Positions 25,252 to 35,789 are shown, numbered from the stretch's first letter. The stretch: 36,138 nt of DNA from Shewanella basaltis (GCF_023283885.1 NZ_JAKILA010000033.1:1-36138); one strand, 5' to 3'. A program made the numbers and translations. Notes: generated by a model not told the origin, from the sequence alone.

Positions 25252-26232
25252 TTAAACGCCGAAGTGGATTTTGATACATTGCAAACCTTGGCTCGCTGCA
25301 CCTTTCATTAAGTTATCAATCGCACTCGCCACAACAAGGTAACCAGTACTGGCATCGTATTTCCAACCTAAATGACAGTTTGGTGTTAATACCACGTCGT
25401 CTACTTTAGGAAATTGATTGTGCTTAACGGTCACAATCGGTGAGCTGTCATACACGCTGTAAGCTTTTGCGACATCGGCTTCTGTTGTACCAGCTTTAAG
25501 CTGCACGGTAATCGTCGCCAAAATGCCACGCTTAAAATTGCCAAGGTGAGGGGTAAAAATCACTTCTTGGCCTAATTGCGTTGCAATTTCTGGCTGATGT
25601 CTGTGACCTAATACACCGTATGGCGTTAAGCTGACTTCACAAAAACTGGTATGCAGCTGCGCTTTACGGCCAGCTCCCGTTACACCACTAACAGCATTAA
25701 TCACCGGAAACATATCTGTTAATAGGGGTTTTAGTGGCTTTAATGCAGTTAATGACGCAGTGGGATAACACCCTGGCACAGCGATCATTCGAGTCTTTTT
25801 AACTTGTTCAGCATTCCACTCAGCCAAGCCATATACTGCATCGGCTAACACATCGGGATGAGTATGCTCAAAACCGTACCACTTAGGGTATTTTGCGACG
25901 TCGGCAAAACGATAAGCACCACTGAGATCAAATACAGCTAAACCTTTTTTATAAAACCAAGCAGCGAGCTCTAAACTCACTGAATGCTCAGTCGCCAACA
26001 CAACGCCATCAGCTTGATCTACAATTTGTTGTTTTGCGTCATCGGTCAGTGGCGATAACGTGTAAGCCATGTGACTGTATGTAGGGTACAGTTCAGATAA
26101 TTTACGGCCTTTGTCTAAACTGTTTTCAGACACATAAATGCCTTGCACTGTTAAATTAGTGTCTGCATTAATCAACGAAGTAATCTGCGCGCCGGTATAT
26201 CCACTAGCGCCAATAATTGCGATGCTTTTCAT
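25252..26232 (-). CDS. argC: N-acetyl-gamma-glutamyl-phosphate reductase
   Basis: The 326-residue NADPH-dependent enzyme reduces acetylglutamyl phosphate. The Rossmann loop is IIGASGYTGAQITSLI, and the active-site cysteine is in VPGCYPTAS. VSGVTGAGRKA and GHRHQPEI are also conserved. It is the first gene of the minus-strand argCBFGH cluster and diverges from argE, with the shared 264-bp gap likely holding both promoters. The Shine-Dalgarno is weak. Confidence 0.96.
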   Translation of the reverse strand: MKSIAIIGASGYTGAQITSLINADTNLTVQGIYVSENSLDKGRKLSELYPTYSHMAYTLSPLTDDAKQQIVDQADGVVLATEHSVSLELAAWFYKKGLAVFDLSGAYRFADVAKYPKWYGFEHTHPDVLADAVYGLAEWNAEQVKKTRMIAVPGCYPTASLTALKPLKPLLTDMFPVINAVSGVTGAGRKAQLHTSFCEVSLTPYGVLGHRHQPEIATQLGQEVIFTPHLGNFKRGILATITVQLKAGTTEADVAKAYSVYDSSPIVTVKHNQFPKVDDVVLTPNCHLGWKYDASTGYLVVASAIDNLMKGAASQGLQCIKIHFGV

Positions 26233-26437
26233 AAGTTTGATTTCTTTTGAGTAGTTAAAGACAGAGTCAGCATAGCCTATTTAGACAAGAGTCGTCTAAT
26301 TTGAAGCTATCGTCGCAGGAAGTTCACGCTGATAATTGATATAGTGGTTTTAACAGTCATAAGGCAGATATTTATTTTCATTGTGCAGCGTTCAATTAAT
26401 GGTATCGGTTAATGCTGTTTGCTAGACTAACACACAA

Positions 26438-26475
26438 CATTAATTATGCAATATATGTGAATAAGTATTTTACAT
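26438..26475. promoter_or_regulatory. ARG box candidate in the argE-argC promoter region
   Basis: TGAATAAGTATTTTA at 26458-26472 fits the ArgR half-sites TGAAT-N4-ATTCA with mismatches at the outer end. A looser copy (TTAATTATGCAAT) lies just upstream. ArgR normally binds paired 18-bp boxes in this position to repress both directions. Match quality is moderate. Confidence 0.4.
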
Positions 26476-26496
26476 GTAATTTTTTCAGGACAAGTC

Positions 26497-27648
26497 ATGA
26501 GCACATTACCCGATCTTAAAAGTTGTTTTACACAGCTGATTGCAGCGCCATCAATCAGCGCACTTGAAGCTGAAAACGATATGAGTAACCATGCAGTTAT
26601 CAATTTGTTGCAAAATTGGTTTAGCGAGCTTGGTTTTGAGTGTGAAACCCCAACGGTTGAAGATTCGCGCAACAAACAAAATTTAATTGCACGAATTGGC
26701 CAAGGTAGTGGTGGACTATTACTCGCGGGCCATACCGATACCGTGCCATTTGACGAAGGGCGCTGGAGTCAAAGCCCTTTTGAAATGATTGAAAAAGATA
26801 ATCGTTGGTATGGTCTAGGCACGTGCGACATGAAAGGTTTTTTTGCATTAGTGCTTGAAGCGTTAAAAGAGATGCCACTGGATCAATTTAAACGTCCACT
26901 GACCATTTTTGCCAGTGCAGACGAAGAAACCACCATGAGTGGAGCAAAAGCCTTTGCCGACTCAAAAACAGTAGCACCAGATTATGCCATAATAGGTGAG
27001 CCCACCAGTTTAAAACCTGTTTATATGCACAAGGGCCATTTAGCTCAAGGGATCCGTGTTATCGGTCGCAGTGGCCACTCGTCTGACCCTGCCCGCGGCT
27101 TAAATGCCATTGAGGTGATGCATAAAGTCATTAGCCAATTAATGAAACTTAAACAGCATTTAAGCGAAAACTATCGTGAAGATGCGTTTACAGTACCCTA
27201 TCCAACCATGAACTTTGGTCATATACATGGTGGCGATGCGGCCAACCGTATTTGTGGTTGCTGTGATTTACACTTAGATATTCGCCCATTACCAGGCATG
27301 GAACTGGCTGAGCTCGAACTCATGGTACTGAACTACTTATCTGACATCAGTAAAGAATACCCTGGCAGTATTAGTGTCAGTACTTTATACCCAGGCGCTG
27401 AATCATTTGCTGGCAAAGCAGACAATCCTTGGACCAAACTGGTCGCAGAACTGTCTGGTAATGAGGCTGAAGTGGTTAACTACTCTACTGAAGCACCGTA
27501 CATTAACAAACTAGGCTGTCAAACGTTAGTGCTAGGGCCAGGGAGCATTAACCAAGCCCACCAGCCAGATGAGTTTATTGGCCTAGAATACCTAACGCCA
27601 ACTGTAGAATTAATCAAAAAAATGATTTACCACGCTTGCATTAAATAA
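26497..27648 (+). CDS. argE: Acetylornithine deacetylase
   Basis: The 383-residue M20 metalloamidase frees ornithine from N-acetylornithine. Metal-site motifs are LLAGHTDTVPFD, GLGTCDMKGFFA and SADEETTMSGA, with the catalytic Glu in the last. Its presence indicates the linear acetylornithine pathway. It diverges from argCBFGH. AGGA is seven bases before ATG. No clear terminator follows before ppc, 153 bp on. Confidence 0.97.
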   Translation: MSTLPDLKSCFTQLIAAPSISALEAENDMSNHAVINLLQNWFSELGFECETPTVEDSRNKQNLIARIGQGSGGLLLAGHTDTVPFDEGRWSQSPFEMIEKDNRWYGLGTCDMKGFFALVLEALKEMPLDQFKRPLTIFASADEETTMSGAKAFADSKTVAPDYAIIGEPTSLKPVYMHKGHLAQGIRVIGRSGHSSDPARGLNAIEVMHKVISQLMKLKQHLSENYREDAFTVPYPTMNFGHIHGGDAANRICGCCDLHLDIRPLPGMELAELELMVLNYLSDISKEYPGSISVSTLYPGAESFAGKADNPWTKLVAELSGNEAEVVNYSTEAPYINKLGCQTLVLGPGSINQAHQPDEFIGLEYLTPTVELIKKMIYHACIK

Positions 27649-27801
27649 TCGTCAAATTTTAGTTAAATATGCAAGCGGAATGTAATATTTTTACGAAATA
27701 AAATTACAAAATACCTCGTCCGTGTATTGACCATTTTTACTGCGCTGGGTATTGTGATGAGATAAGTATTGGCAAGATCGTTCTTTTTTTCGGGAGTAAG
27801 T

Positions 27802-30450
27802 ATGACAGAGCAAACGGCAGATATGTATGCGTCACTTCGATCAAATGTGGGGCATTTAGGCCAGATATTAGGCGAGACAATGCAAAACCATTTAGGCGAC
27901 GCATTTTTAGAAAAAGTAGAACAAATTCGTATTCTAGCGAAAAAATCTCGCCAAGGTGACGAAGCATCACGCGATCAAATGTTAGCACTGTTAACCGCAT
28001 TACCTGACGAAGAACTCGTGCCTTTTGCAAAAGCCTTTAACCAATTTTTAAACTTAGCCAATATTGCAGAACAATTTCACACGATTAGTCGCAATTGTGA
28101 CGAGTTGGTGTGTGTCCCTGATCCCGTAGAGCAATTACTTGGACGCATGCTCGACACCGACCTTGACAAAAAAGATGTCATTGCGTGTCTCAAAAACCTC
28201 GACATTGATTTAGTGTTAACGGCGCACCCAACCGAAATTTCTCGTCGCACATTAATCCAAAAATATGCCGCTGTAGTTGATTGTTTAACCGAACAGGAAA
28301 ACAGCCAACTGACAGAGCGCGAACGCAGTCAAAGTACCCTTCGTTTGCGTCAACTAATTGCGCAAATTTGGCATACCAACGAAATCCGTAATGAGCGCCC
28401 AACCCCAGTAGATGAGGCGCGTTGGGGCTTAAGCACTATCGAAACGTCATTATGGCAAGCCATTCCTGACTTTTTGCGCCAGCTAAACGATCAAGTCGAG
28501 CAAAAAACTGGCCAACAATTGCCGATTGATGTCTCTCCAGTGCGCTTTTCAAGCTGGATGGGCGGCGATCGCGACGGTAACCCGTTTGTGACCTCGGTCG
28601 TCACTCAAGAAGTGTTAGACCGCAATCGTCATGCCGCAGCAAGACTGTACCTAAAAGACATTGTTGCCTTACTCGGTGAGTTATCAATGGAGCAAGCTAA
28701 CGACGAGTTAACGGCTTTAACAGATAACAGCAAAGAACCATACCGTGACGTGCTGCGTAAACTACGTTGCCAATTACGTAACACCATTGATTACCTCAAT
28801 GCACGTCTTGAAGGCAAGCATCCAGATACCGACACCAGCGAATTAATTTGGCACAAAGACGACTTACAAAAACCATTAGAGCTGCTTTATAACAGCTTAA
28901 CCGATTGTGGCATGAAGCTAATCGCTAACGGTCTGTTATTAGATATTTTACGTCGCCTAGCCTGCTTTGGTATTCACATGCTGCGCCTCGATATCCGTCA
29001 AGATGCATCGCGTCACAGCGACGTGATTGCCGAATTGACTCGTTATTTAGGCATGGGTGATTACAACCACTGGGATGAGAGCGAAAAACAAGCGTTTTTG
29101 TTGCGCGAGCTAACCGGTAAACGCCCGTTAATTCCAGCTAATTGGAAACCAACCGACGATGTAGCTGAAGTTGTTAGAACCTGTAATTTAGTCGCCAAGC
29201 AACCTGCTAATGCATTAGGCTCGTACGTGATTTCAATGGCCAGTAAGCCATCTGATGTGCTTACCGTATTATTGTTACTCAAAGAAGCGGGCTGCACTAA
29301 CCCTATGCGCGTAGTGCCTTTATTTGAAACCTTAGCAGACCTTGAAGGTGCAGCAGCATGTATGACCGCCTTACTAAATATTGATTGGTACCGCGGCTAC
29401 ACCAAAGGCATGCAAGAAGTGATGATTGGCTACTCGGACTCAGCAAAAGATGCCGGCGTAATGGCTGCGGCTTGGGCACAGTACCGCGCTCAAGAGCAAT
29501 TAGTTGCAGTATGTAAAAAAGCCGAAGTGAAATTGATGTTGTTCCATGGTCGTGGCGGTTCAATTGGCCGTGGCGGCGGACCAGCTCATAAGGCTATTTT
29601 ATCGCAACCACCAGGTTCAGTAGATGGCCGTATTCGTGTTACCGAACAAGGCGAGATGATCCGCTTTAAATTTGGCTTGCCAAAGTTAGCAGTACAAAGT
29701 TTAGCCTTGTATACCTCTGCCGTTATGGAAGCAACATTATTACCACCGCCAGAGCCTAAAAAAGCATGGCGTGATTGTATGCAGCGCATTGCTGAAGAGT
29801 CAGTTCAGCATTACCGTGGCATTGTGCGCGAAGAGCCTGATTTTGTACCTTACTTCCGTGCGGCAACGCCCGAAGTAGAGCTAGGCAAACTGCCATTAGG
29901 TAGCCGCCCGGCCAAACGTAAAGTCGACGGGGGTATTGAAAGCTTACGTGCTATTCCGTGGATTTTTGCCTGGTCGCAAAACCGTTTAATGTTACCAGCC
30001 TGGTTAGGCGCTGGTGAAGCATTGCAAGATGCAGCCGATCGCGGTGAGCTTGATTTACTACGCGAAATGGAAGCGCAGTGGCCGTTTTTTGAAACACGTA
30101 TTTCAATGCTCGAAATGGTGTACACCAAAGCCGAACCTAATCTTGCCAAATATTATGAGTCGTGCTTGGTAAAACCTGAATTACATCATTTAGGTGAAAA
30201 ACTTCGTCAACGCCTACAACTTGGCATTGATGCTGTTTTATCGCTCACTCAAGCAACAGAGTTAATGTCGCACACGCCGTGGAACCGCGAATCTGTTAAA
30301 CTGCGTAACCCGTACATTGACCCACTCAACTTTTTACAAACCGAGCTTTTAGCGCGTACTCGTAAAGAAGTTGAACCGTCTGCCTCTGTTCAGCTAGCCC
30401 TTATGCTGACCATTGCTGGCGTTGCTGCAGGAATGAGAAACACTGGATGA
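27802..30450 (+). CDS. ppc: Phosphoenolpyruvate carboxylase
   Basis: The 882-residue enzyme carboxylates PEP to oxaloacetate. Signatures are VLTAHPTEISRRTL with the catalytic His, FHGRGGSIGRGGGP, and the C-terminal MRNTG. Length matches bacterial enzymes. ATG 27802 is chosen because GGGAG lies five bases upstream; an open TTG start at 27769 would add eleven residues not expected for the family. The stop codon overlaps the next gene's ATG as ATGA. Confidence 0.97.
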   Translation: MTEQTADMYASLRSNVGHLGQILGETMQNHLGDAFLEKVEQIRILAKKSRQGDEASRDQMLALLTALPDEELVPFAKAFNQFLNLANIAEQFHTISRNCDELVCVPDPVEQLLGRMLDTDLDKKDVIACLKNLDIDLVLTAHPTEISRRTLIQKYAAVVDCLTEQENSQLTERERSQSTLRLRQLIAQIWHTNEIRNERPTPVDEARWGLSTIETSLWQAIPDFLRQLNDQVEQKTGQQLPIDVSPVRFSSWMGGDRDGNPFVTSVVTQEVLDRNRHAAARLYLKDIVALLGELSMEQANDELTALTDNSKEPYRDVLRKLRCQLRNTIDYLNARLEGKHPDTDTSELIWHKDDLQKPLELLYNSLTDCGMKLIANGLLLDILRRLACFGIHMLRLDIRQDASRHSDVIAELTRYLGMGDYNHWDESEKQAFLLRELTGKRPLIPANWKPTDDVAEVVRTCNLVAKQPANALGSYVISMASKPSDVLTVLLLLKEAGCTNPMRVVPLFETLADLEGAAACMTALLNIDWYRGYTKGMQEVMIGYSDSAKDAGVMAAAWAQYRAQEQLVAVCKKAEVKLMLFHGRGGSIGRGGGPAHKAILSQPPGSVDGRIRVTEQGEMIRFKFGLPKLAVQSLALYTSAVMEATLLPPPEPKKAWRDCMQRIAEESVQHYRGIVREEPDFVPYFRAATPEVELGKLPLGSRPAKRKVDGGIESLRAIPWIFAWSQNRLMLPAWLGAGEALQDAADRGELDLLREMEAQWPFFETRISMLEMVYTKAEPNLAKYYESCLVKPELHHLGEKLRQRLQLGIDAVLSLTQATELMSHTPWNRESVKLRNPYIDPLNFLQTELLARTRKEVEPSASVQLALMLTIAGVAAGMRNTG

Positions 30451-30986
30451 TAACCTTGGCAAAAAGCCTTGGACTTGGTTTGCTTTTACTACTGACTGGC
30501 TGTGCCAGTCAGTACAGTATTACCGAGTCTGAAATAGAGCAATACCTTAACAACGACATGCATTTTGAAGTCAAACAGGGTAATAAGTTAATTGGTGTGT
30601 CACTTAAGCTCAATGACATGCAGGTGGTGCTAGGCGCTAAGCCTAATACCATGGCTGTAACCGCAGCGACCATGATAACCGTTAACAACCCATTAATGCC
30701 GATCCATGCAAAACTAAAAACCACGTTTGAGGCTGTACCTTGGTACGACAGTGAAACGAAAAGCATTTATTTGCGCCAGTTAGACTTGGTTAACGTTGAG
30801 TCTGAGCCGGTCGATATTGAACGTTACATTAGCCAAGCGACACCGCAACTGATGGGATTTTTGCGTAATTACCTTGAAAACCAGCCTGTGTACACCCTAG
30901 ACACTCGCGACAGTAATCAAGCATTAATGGCCAAAATGACCAAAGAGATCACGGTACAACAAGGAAAGCTAGTGGTTAAGTTTTAA
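30447..30986 (+). CDS. DUF1439 (YceB-type) lipoprotein
   Basis: The 179-residue protein has a lipoprotein signal peptide: MITLAKSLGLGLLLLLTGCA with lipobox LLTGC, so Cys19 is lipidated. The mature part has the DUF1439 look (ITESEIEQYLNN, then VTAATMITVNNPLMPIHAKL). The function of the family is unknown. The +2 residue is Ala, so outer-membrane sorting is expected. The ATGA overlap with ppc implies translational coupling. Confidence 0.88.
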   Translation: MITLAKSLGLGLLLLLTGCASQYSITESEIEQYLNNDMHFEVKQGNKLIGVSLKLNDMQVVLGAKPNTMAVTAATMITVNNPLMPIHAKLKTTFEAVPWYDSETKSIYLRQLDLVNVESEPVDIERYISQATPQLMGFLRNYLENQPVYTLDTRDSNQALMAKMTKEITVQQGKLVVKF

Positions 30987-31009
30987 GGTTTATCGCTCAA
31001 ACTTACTTT

Positions 31010-31037
31010 AAAAAAGCACCTGTTTAGGTGCTTTTTT
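31010..31037 (+). terminator. Terminator of the ppc operon
   Basis: AAAAAAGCACCT (31010-31021) pairs over 12 bp with AGGTGCTTTTTT (31026-31037), loop GTTT, with a T-run inside the right arm. Confidence 0.9.
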
Positions 31038-31056
31038 GCTTAAAATAGCAACGGCC

Positions 31057-31239
31057 TATATCGCAAATAATACCCATTTGGATAAGTAAGTGATCAGAGA
31101 TTGCATAGGAAAAATCGCTTAGCATGAGGCACGAATTGCAGCGAGGTAGTTGTTCTACCTTCAACATGTCTAACGAAGTGATAAGCGATGTTAACCCGTC
31201 AGCATGATCACGTTTTGTGCTGATTGATATAACGATATA
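31057..31239. repeat. Concentric imperfect palindrome, possible MITE/REP-like element
   Basis: Nested inverted pairs share one centre near 31150: TATATCG 31057 with CGATATA 31233-31239; GTGATCA 31090 with TGATCAC 31205; ATCGCTTA 31114 with TAAGCGAT 31182; AGGTAG 31144 with CTACCT 31155 around a TTGTT loop. No ORF fits it. It fills most of the 346-bp gap before the DUF2339 gene. Confidence 0.65.
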
Positions 31240-31335
31240 TCCCAAGTGCCAGATAACTGAGCATTTCCTAATCAATCAGAACCACGTACAATCACTTAGC
31301 ACTATGGGACAGGCTTAATAATCATAGGATAAATG

Positions 31336-34300
31336 ATGCCGTTAATGGATGACGTTGCTCAATTAAAAGCACAACTGGCGGAGCTTGTTGCACAGCAAAA
31401 TGCACAGCAAACGGATGTCAATCAGCAGTTAGCTAAATTTAGCCAACAACTCGATGCGTTGGCCCAGCAAGTACTGGCACAAAATAACAATGAGCAACAA
31501 CACCCGCATGCTCGGATACAAGAAAGGCACGTTGATGACCCGAGCGACAGCATTGTTGCTCGTAAGCCTCAATACTCCTCTTTGGCTTGGGAGCAGCACT
31601 CGTTAGATGCCAATCATTCATCATCTGCAACGTCCATCACAGCGCAACACGCCTCGATAGATCCGACATTACCAGCCAGAAAAAGTGCATTAAGTGCCAT
31701 GTTCTCGCAATTAGCCGAAGCCATGAGTGAATTTAGCGCAACTGCAATTGCACCTTTATCAGGATTAACTGAACAGGCCAAAAGCGTTTATCAGCATTAT
31801 CAAGCTAAGGGATCTGGCCCAGTATTTTTAATGACACTTGCCGGCATCATTACGCTAACGCTTGGCTTTGGTTACTTGCTGCAGTTTTCAATTAACCATT
31901 GGTTTTCAGAATTAGCAAAAGCCCTGCTTGGACTAGGCGTTGCTAACGGGATTATTGCTGGGGGCATATTTATTCGCCAAAAACGGGCAGGAATGGAAGA
32001 TTTCGGCTCAGGATTGGTTGGACTAGGACTTATTCTTAACTATTTGTGCCTGTATTTTCTTGGGCCTTATTTTACCATTATTCCCGACACGGCTTGCTTT
32101 GGCTTATTACTGCTTAATACCTTACTCGGTTACGGCTTGTCATTTAAACTCAACACCAAAGTAGTGGCTATTGTTGCTTTATTGGGTGGTTCGCTAGCAC
32201 CATTAATGTTACTTGATGGCGGCCAAACCCCCTTATTATATTTACCGTATTTGGCGCTTATTGGTGTATGTTCAATGGTACAAAGCCACAAATTAGCCTG
32301 GCCAATACTCATTGAAACAACCGCATTACTCCATATTGCGTGTGTACAAATACTCAGCTTATTTATTCCTTTGCCGCTGCCTGGCGTTGGCTGGCAAACA
32401 AGTTTCACATTATTGATGGTAAATGGACTATTTTACCTCTACGGCATTGCCAGCTTATTATTTGTTATCAAGTCGACAATAACGCCAAGATTATTAGCGG
32501 TTCCAATCGCGCTGATGATTTTTACTCTCTATACCCTCACACAATGGAGCGTGTTTGCCGGTGAACTATTTGCTATCAATGCCCTACTGTGTGGACTGTT
32601 ATATTGGGTCATTAAACGCAATAAGGACATTGGAGCCCTTGCTTTAGCATTTGCCGGAAGCTTTGCTGGTTTTGCCGCACTATTTTTACTCAGCGTCGAA
32701 CTAATGGCTATAGTGCTGTTATTAGAGGGGTTATTATTACTGTGGATTGGTTGTAAGCAGCAATTTAGCCCAATTAGAGCAGAAGCTTATGTTTTACTCA
32801 TACTTGGGATCATCAGCAGTTTTACCAATATGTTTGATGTACTCACTCAACCACACTATGACAATAATGGCGTATTAGGGTATCAAGCTTTATTAAGCAT
32901 AGCGATGACACTAACCTGTGCAATAACTTTTGCTGCACAAAAACTACTTAGCCGCTATCAAACTGATTTAATGGTATTTGAGCACATTGCTGTACGACTT
33001 ATCCGTGAGGTATTGGCTGTACTTTATGCGGTAACCTTGTTGCTTGTTAGTTTCTTTATCACCGAGCAATATTGGCTTAATACCCTGCCATTAATTAGTT
33101 TGTTGCTGCTATATATGAGCGCTAAACACAACCTTAGGTTGAGTGAAGTATTAGCGTGGTTAGCCCAACTACCCCTTCTAGGCTTAGTGATTTTTGGTAT
33201 GTTAGACGCCAATAGCCTGAGCTTTGCAGACCAAGCGATAAATGCGAAATTAGCTCGTATCGAGCTCTTTACCGGGCTTTTATTGGCCTATTACTGGTAC
33301 AAAAAATACTATGCAGATGCCAAATTAATCCGCCTTGCTTATTATGTTCAACTGGGCTGTTATTTAGCATTACCGTTACTGTTATTACCTAAAATAGTAC
33401 GCAGCTATCCAGACTACATTGCTATTGCATTATGGCTGAGCAGTCTAGCAAGCTTAGGATTAGCCTACCTAGTAAATCACAAGAGCCTTCGTTACGAATC
33501 ACAAATACTCACAATACTGTCAATTATGATCACGGCAACTTTGTGTCTAGTCGAGATGTGGCAGGGGCTGGTTGCATTGGTTATCGGCTTAGTATTTATG
33601 GGATTGATAAGCCTTCGCTTTGCTCATTTGCCTAGCAAATGGCAACAAGTCTCGACCCTACAGTGGCATATTGCACCCTATTATTTTGCTTTGGTAATAG
33701 CGGTATTTAGCCAAACGGTCACTGATCTATTGCTGCATCCGTCGTGGGCATTAACAGCGCTAATAATATGCGGCTATTTCAGTGTTATTACCGAAAGAAA
33801 CACACGCATAGGACAACATTTTAAGCATGCTTTAGCACCAAGCTATAGCTTGGCTTACTCTGCAATTTTTATCTGCGCCCTTTTGCCGATAGTGTTGCAT
33901 CATGAAATACAGCTAACATTAAGTCTGCAAACTTTACTGACCAATTTAGCAGAACTTGGAGTGCTGGTTTTATTAGCGCATTACTTATTAAGCGCCCGGT
34001 TAGGTGTTAAAGTGCATAGAAAAATAGTCACCTATAGCGCATTAAAGTGGGCGTGGCATAGTTTACTTGTTACTAGCTATATACTCTGGAGTTACCAATT
34101 TAGCAGCATAGCAGCAGCTATGAGTGCTGTATTACTCGTAATACATGCCAGTATACTCATGTTTATTAGTTTGCGGCCTCAACAAGCCAACCTCGTCAGA
34201 CTAGCTGCATTGTTATTTGCTTTGGCATGTATCAAAGTGATTTTTGTTGATATGGCGTCATTTGAATTAATTCAAAAAATTGTCGCGTTTATTTTGATAG

Positions 34301-34377
34301 GGATCATTTTACTAACAGTGGCTTACTTCTATCAAAAAGCCAAAAACAATCAAACGATTGAGAACCTTACAATCTAG
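31336..34377 (+). CDS. DUF2339 multi-spanning membrane protein
   Basis: This 1013-residue protein has a Gln/Ala-rich, probably coiled-coil cytoplasmic lead (VAQLKAQLAELVAQQNAQQT and on to about residue 60), a Ser-rich linker, then more than twenty hydrophobic helices from about residue 160 (GPVFLMTLAGIITLTLGFGY). This is the layout of the DUF2339 predicted membrane family, of unknown function. Two consecutive ATGs occur; the second (31336) is better spaced from AGGA. It is a single-gene unit converging with cinA. Confidence 0.87.
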   Translation: MPLMDDVAQLKAQLAELVAQQNAQQTDVNQQLAKFSQQLDALAQQVLAQNNNEQQHPHARIQERHVDDPSDSIVARKPQYSSLAWEQHSLDANHSSSATSITAQHASIDPTLPARKSALSAMFSQLAEAMSEFSATAIAPLSGLTEQAKSVYQHYQAKGSGPVFLMTLAGIITLTLGFGYLLQFSINHWFSELAKALLGLGVANGIIAGGIFIRQKRAGMEDFGSGLVGLGLILNYLCLYFLGPYFTIIPDTACFGLLLLNTLLGYGLSFKLNTKVVAIVALLGGSLAPLMLLDGGQTPLLYLPYLALIGVCSMVQSHKLAWPILIETTALLHIACVQILSLFIPLPLPGVGWQTSFTLLMVNGLFYLYGIASLLFVIKSTITPRLLAVPIALMIFTLYTLTQWSVFAGELFAINALLCGLLYWVIKRNKDIGALALAFAGSFAGFAALFLLSVELMAIVLLLEGLLLLWIGCKQQFSPIRAEAYVLLILGIISSFTNMFDVLTQPHYDNNGVLGYQALLSIAMTLTCAITFAAQKLLSRYQTDLMVFEHIAVRLIREVLAVLYAVTLLLVSFFITEQYWLNTLPLISLLLLYMSAKHNLRLSEVLAWLAQLPLLGLVIFGMLDANSLSFADQAINAKLARIELFTGLLLAYYWYKKYYADAKLIRLAYYVQLGCYLALPLLLLPKIVRSYPDYIAIALWLSSLASLGLAYLVNHKSLRYESQILTILSIMITATLCLVEMWQGLVALVIGLVFMGLISLRFAHLPSKWQQVSTLQWHIAPYYFALVIAVFSQTVTDLLLHPSWALTALIICGYFSVITERNTRIGQHFKHALAPSYSLAYSAIFICALLPIVLHHEIQLTLSLQTLLTNLAELGVLVLLAHYLLSARLGVKVHRKIVTYSALKWAWHSLLVTSYILWSYQFSSIAAAMSAVLLVIHASILMFISLRPQQANLVRLAALLFALACIKVIFVDMASFELIQKIVAFILIGIILLTVAYFYQKAKNNQTIENLTI

Positions 34378-34386
34378 CTATTAACC

Positions 34387-34418
34387 CTCGCTTGCTTACA
34401 AGGCGCTAAGCAAGCGAG
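34387..34418. terminator. Hairpin between the DUF2339 gene and cinA
   Basis: CTCGCTTGCTTA (34387-34398) pairs perfectly with TAAGCAAGCGAG (34407-34418), loop eight bases, between convergent genes. No T-run follows. Confidence 0.6.
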
Positions 34419-34425
34419 CGTCAAC

Positions 34426-35700
34426 TCACTTGGCGAAACGTGGAATTGACGGATAATCAACAATAACAGCTTCTTCAATTAACGCACGGCGCAACATATC
34501 ATAAGCAACAGCCGTACTCATACTTCTTATTAACTGACGGGAACGGCCAGGCAGCTTAACCATTTGGCTATAAACACCCTGCTTAGTTGCTAATGCTATC
34601 GCAACTGTTCCTACCGGTTTGTCGTCTGTACCGCCATCTGGACCGGCAATACCACTGGTAGCCAAGGCAAAGTCGCTGTCTAAAATGTTTCTCGCCCCCT
34701 GAGCCATCGCTTCTACCGTCGCTATAGACACTGCACCATGGTCATCTAAAATCTGTGGGTTAACCCCCAATACCTTCACTTTAGACTCATTACTGTAGGT
34801 CACCAAACCATGATGTAAATATGACGAACTACCTGCAAAATCAATTAACTGGCTGGTAATCATGCCGCCAGTACATGACTCAGCCACACTTAAGCTTAAA
34901 CCAGACTGATATAATCTATGATGGATCTCTGCTGCCAATGTTGGACGATTTTCAGCAACTACCGCATTTCCAAGCAGGGCTTTAACTTGCTTTGTCACAT
35001 CTGGTAACTGCCTTATTGCTTTATCACCGCGAGCAAATATTTTAATTTCAATGTGCGGCATGGATGAACGGTAGCCCAGCTCAATCCCCTCAGGCAGTGT
35101 GAGTTGAGACAAAGTGTCTGCCAGTGATGACTCACCATGTCCTATAGTGAGCAGTTTTTCTAATGCCGATTTAGCTTGAATACCGAATTCTTCTGTAATA
35201 AACGGAATGAATTGCTCAGTTATCATTCGTTTCAATTCAAAAGGGACACCGGGTGTAAAAAAAAGCCACGCATTGTTTAATTTAACCCGAAAACCACAAG
35301 CCGTTCCTACAGGATTATCAACCATCACAGCAGACGCTGGTAACCATGCTTGCTTTAAATTACTTTTAGCCATCACACGATTATTACGCGTAAACCACTC
35401 TTCTAGGTGCTCACGCCATTGAACATTTTCTACAAGGTCTTCACCTTTTGCTTTTGCCATCGCCAACGCAGACATATCATCACTTGTGGGCCCTAAGCCA
35501 CCATTAACAATAATGACATCAGCATATTTACTCCGCTCTTGGAAGACAGCCACCAGATCATCCATTCGATCACCAACTGTGACACGGTGCTGCATCTCAA
35601 TACCTAACTCCATCATGGTATTAGCAACCCAAGCGGCATTAGTATCAACTATCTGGCCTGATAGCACTTCTTCACCTGTGCAAATCATTTCTAACTTCAT
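34426..35700 (-). CDS. cinA: CinA family protein (NMN deamidase-related)
   Basis: The 424-residue, full-length CinA has an N-terminal MoaB/MogA-like domain (ICTGEEVLSGQIVDTNA, then VNGGLGPTSDDMSALAMAKA) and a C-terminal PncC-type domain (LSVAESCTGGMITSQLIDFA, YSNESKVKVLGV, SGIAGPDGGTDDKPVGTVAI). The C-terminal domain deamidates nicotinamide mononucleotide in NAD salvage. AAGGG is about eight bases before ATG. It is a single gene. Confidence 0.93.
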   Translation of the reverse strand: MKLEMICTGEEVLSGQIVDTNAAWVANTMMELGIEMQHRVTVGDRMDDLVAVFQERSKYADVIIVNGGLGPTSDDMSALAMAKAKGEDLVENVQWREHLEEWFTRNNRVMAKSNLKQAWLPASAVMVDNPVGTACGFRVKLNNAWLFFTPGVPFELKRMITEQFIPFITEEFGIQAKSALEKLLTIGHGESSLADTLSQLTLPEGIELGYRSSMPHIEIKIFARGDKAIRQLPDVTKQVKALLGNAVVAENRPTLAAEIHHRLYQSGLSLSVAESCTGGMITSQLIDFAGSSSYLHHGLVTYSNESKVKVLGVNPQILDDHGAVSIATVEAMAQGARNILDSDFALATSGIAGPDGGTDDKPVGTVAIALATKQGVYSQMVKLPGRSRQLIRSMSTAVAYDMLRRALIEEAVIVDYPSIPRFAK

Positions 35701-35789
35701 CGTATACCCTTATCTCATGCAATTGGCACTTAAGTTAGGGGAGCAACATGTTATTGGCAAGGAAAAACAGATCGAAATAACTGAAATTT

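Noticed and set aside
27681..27708. TGTAAT / ATTACA inverted repeat upstream of ppc
   Set aside because: Only six bases per arm in very AT-rich DNA, so it is easily due to chance.
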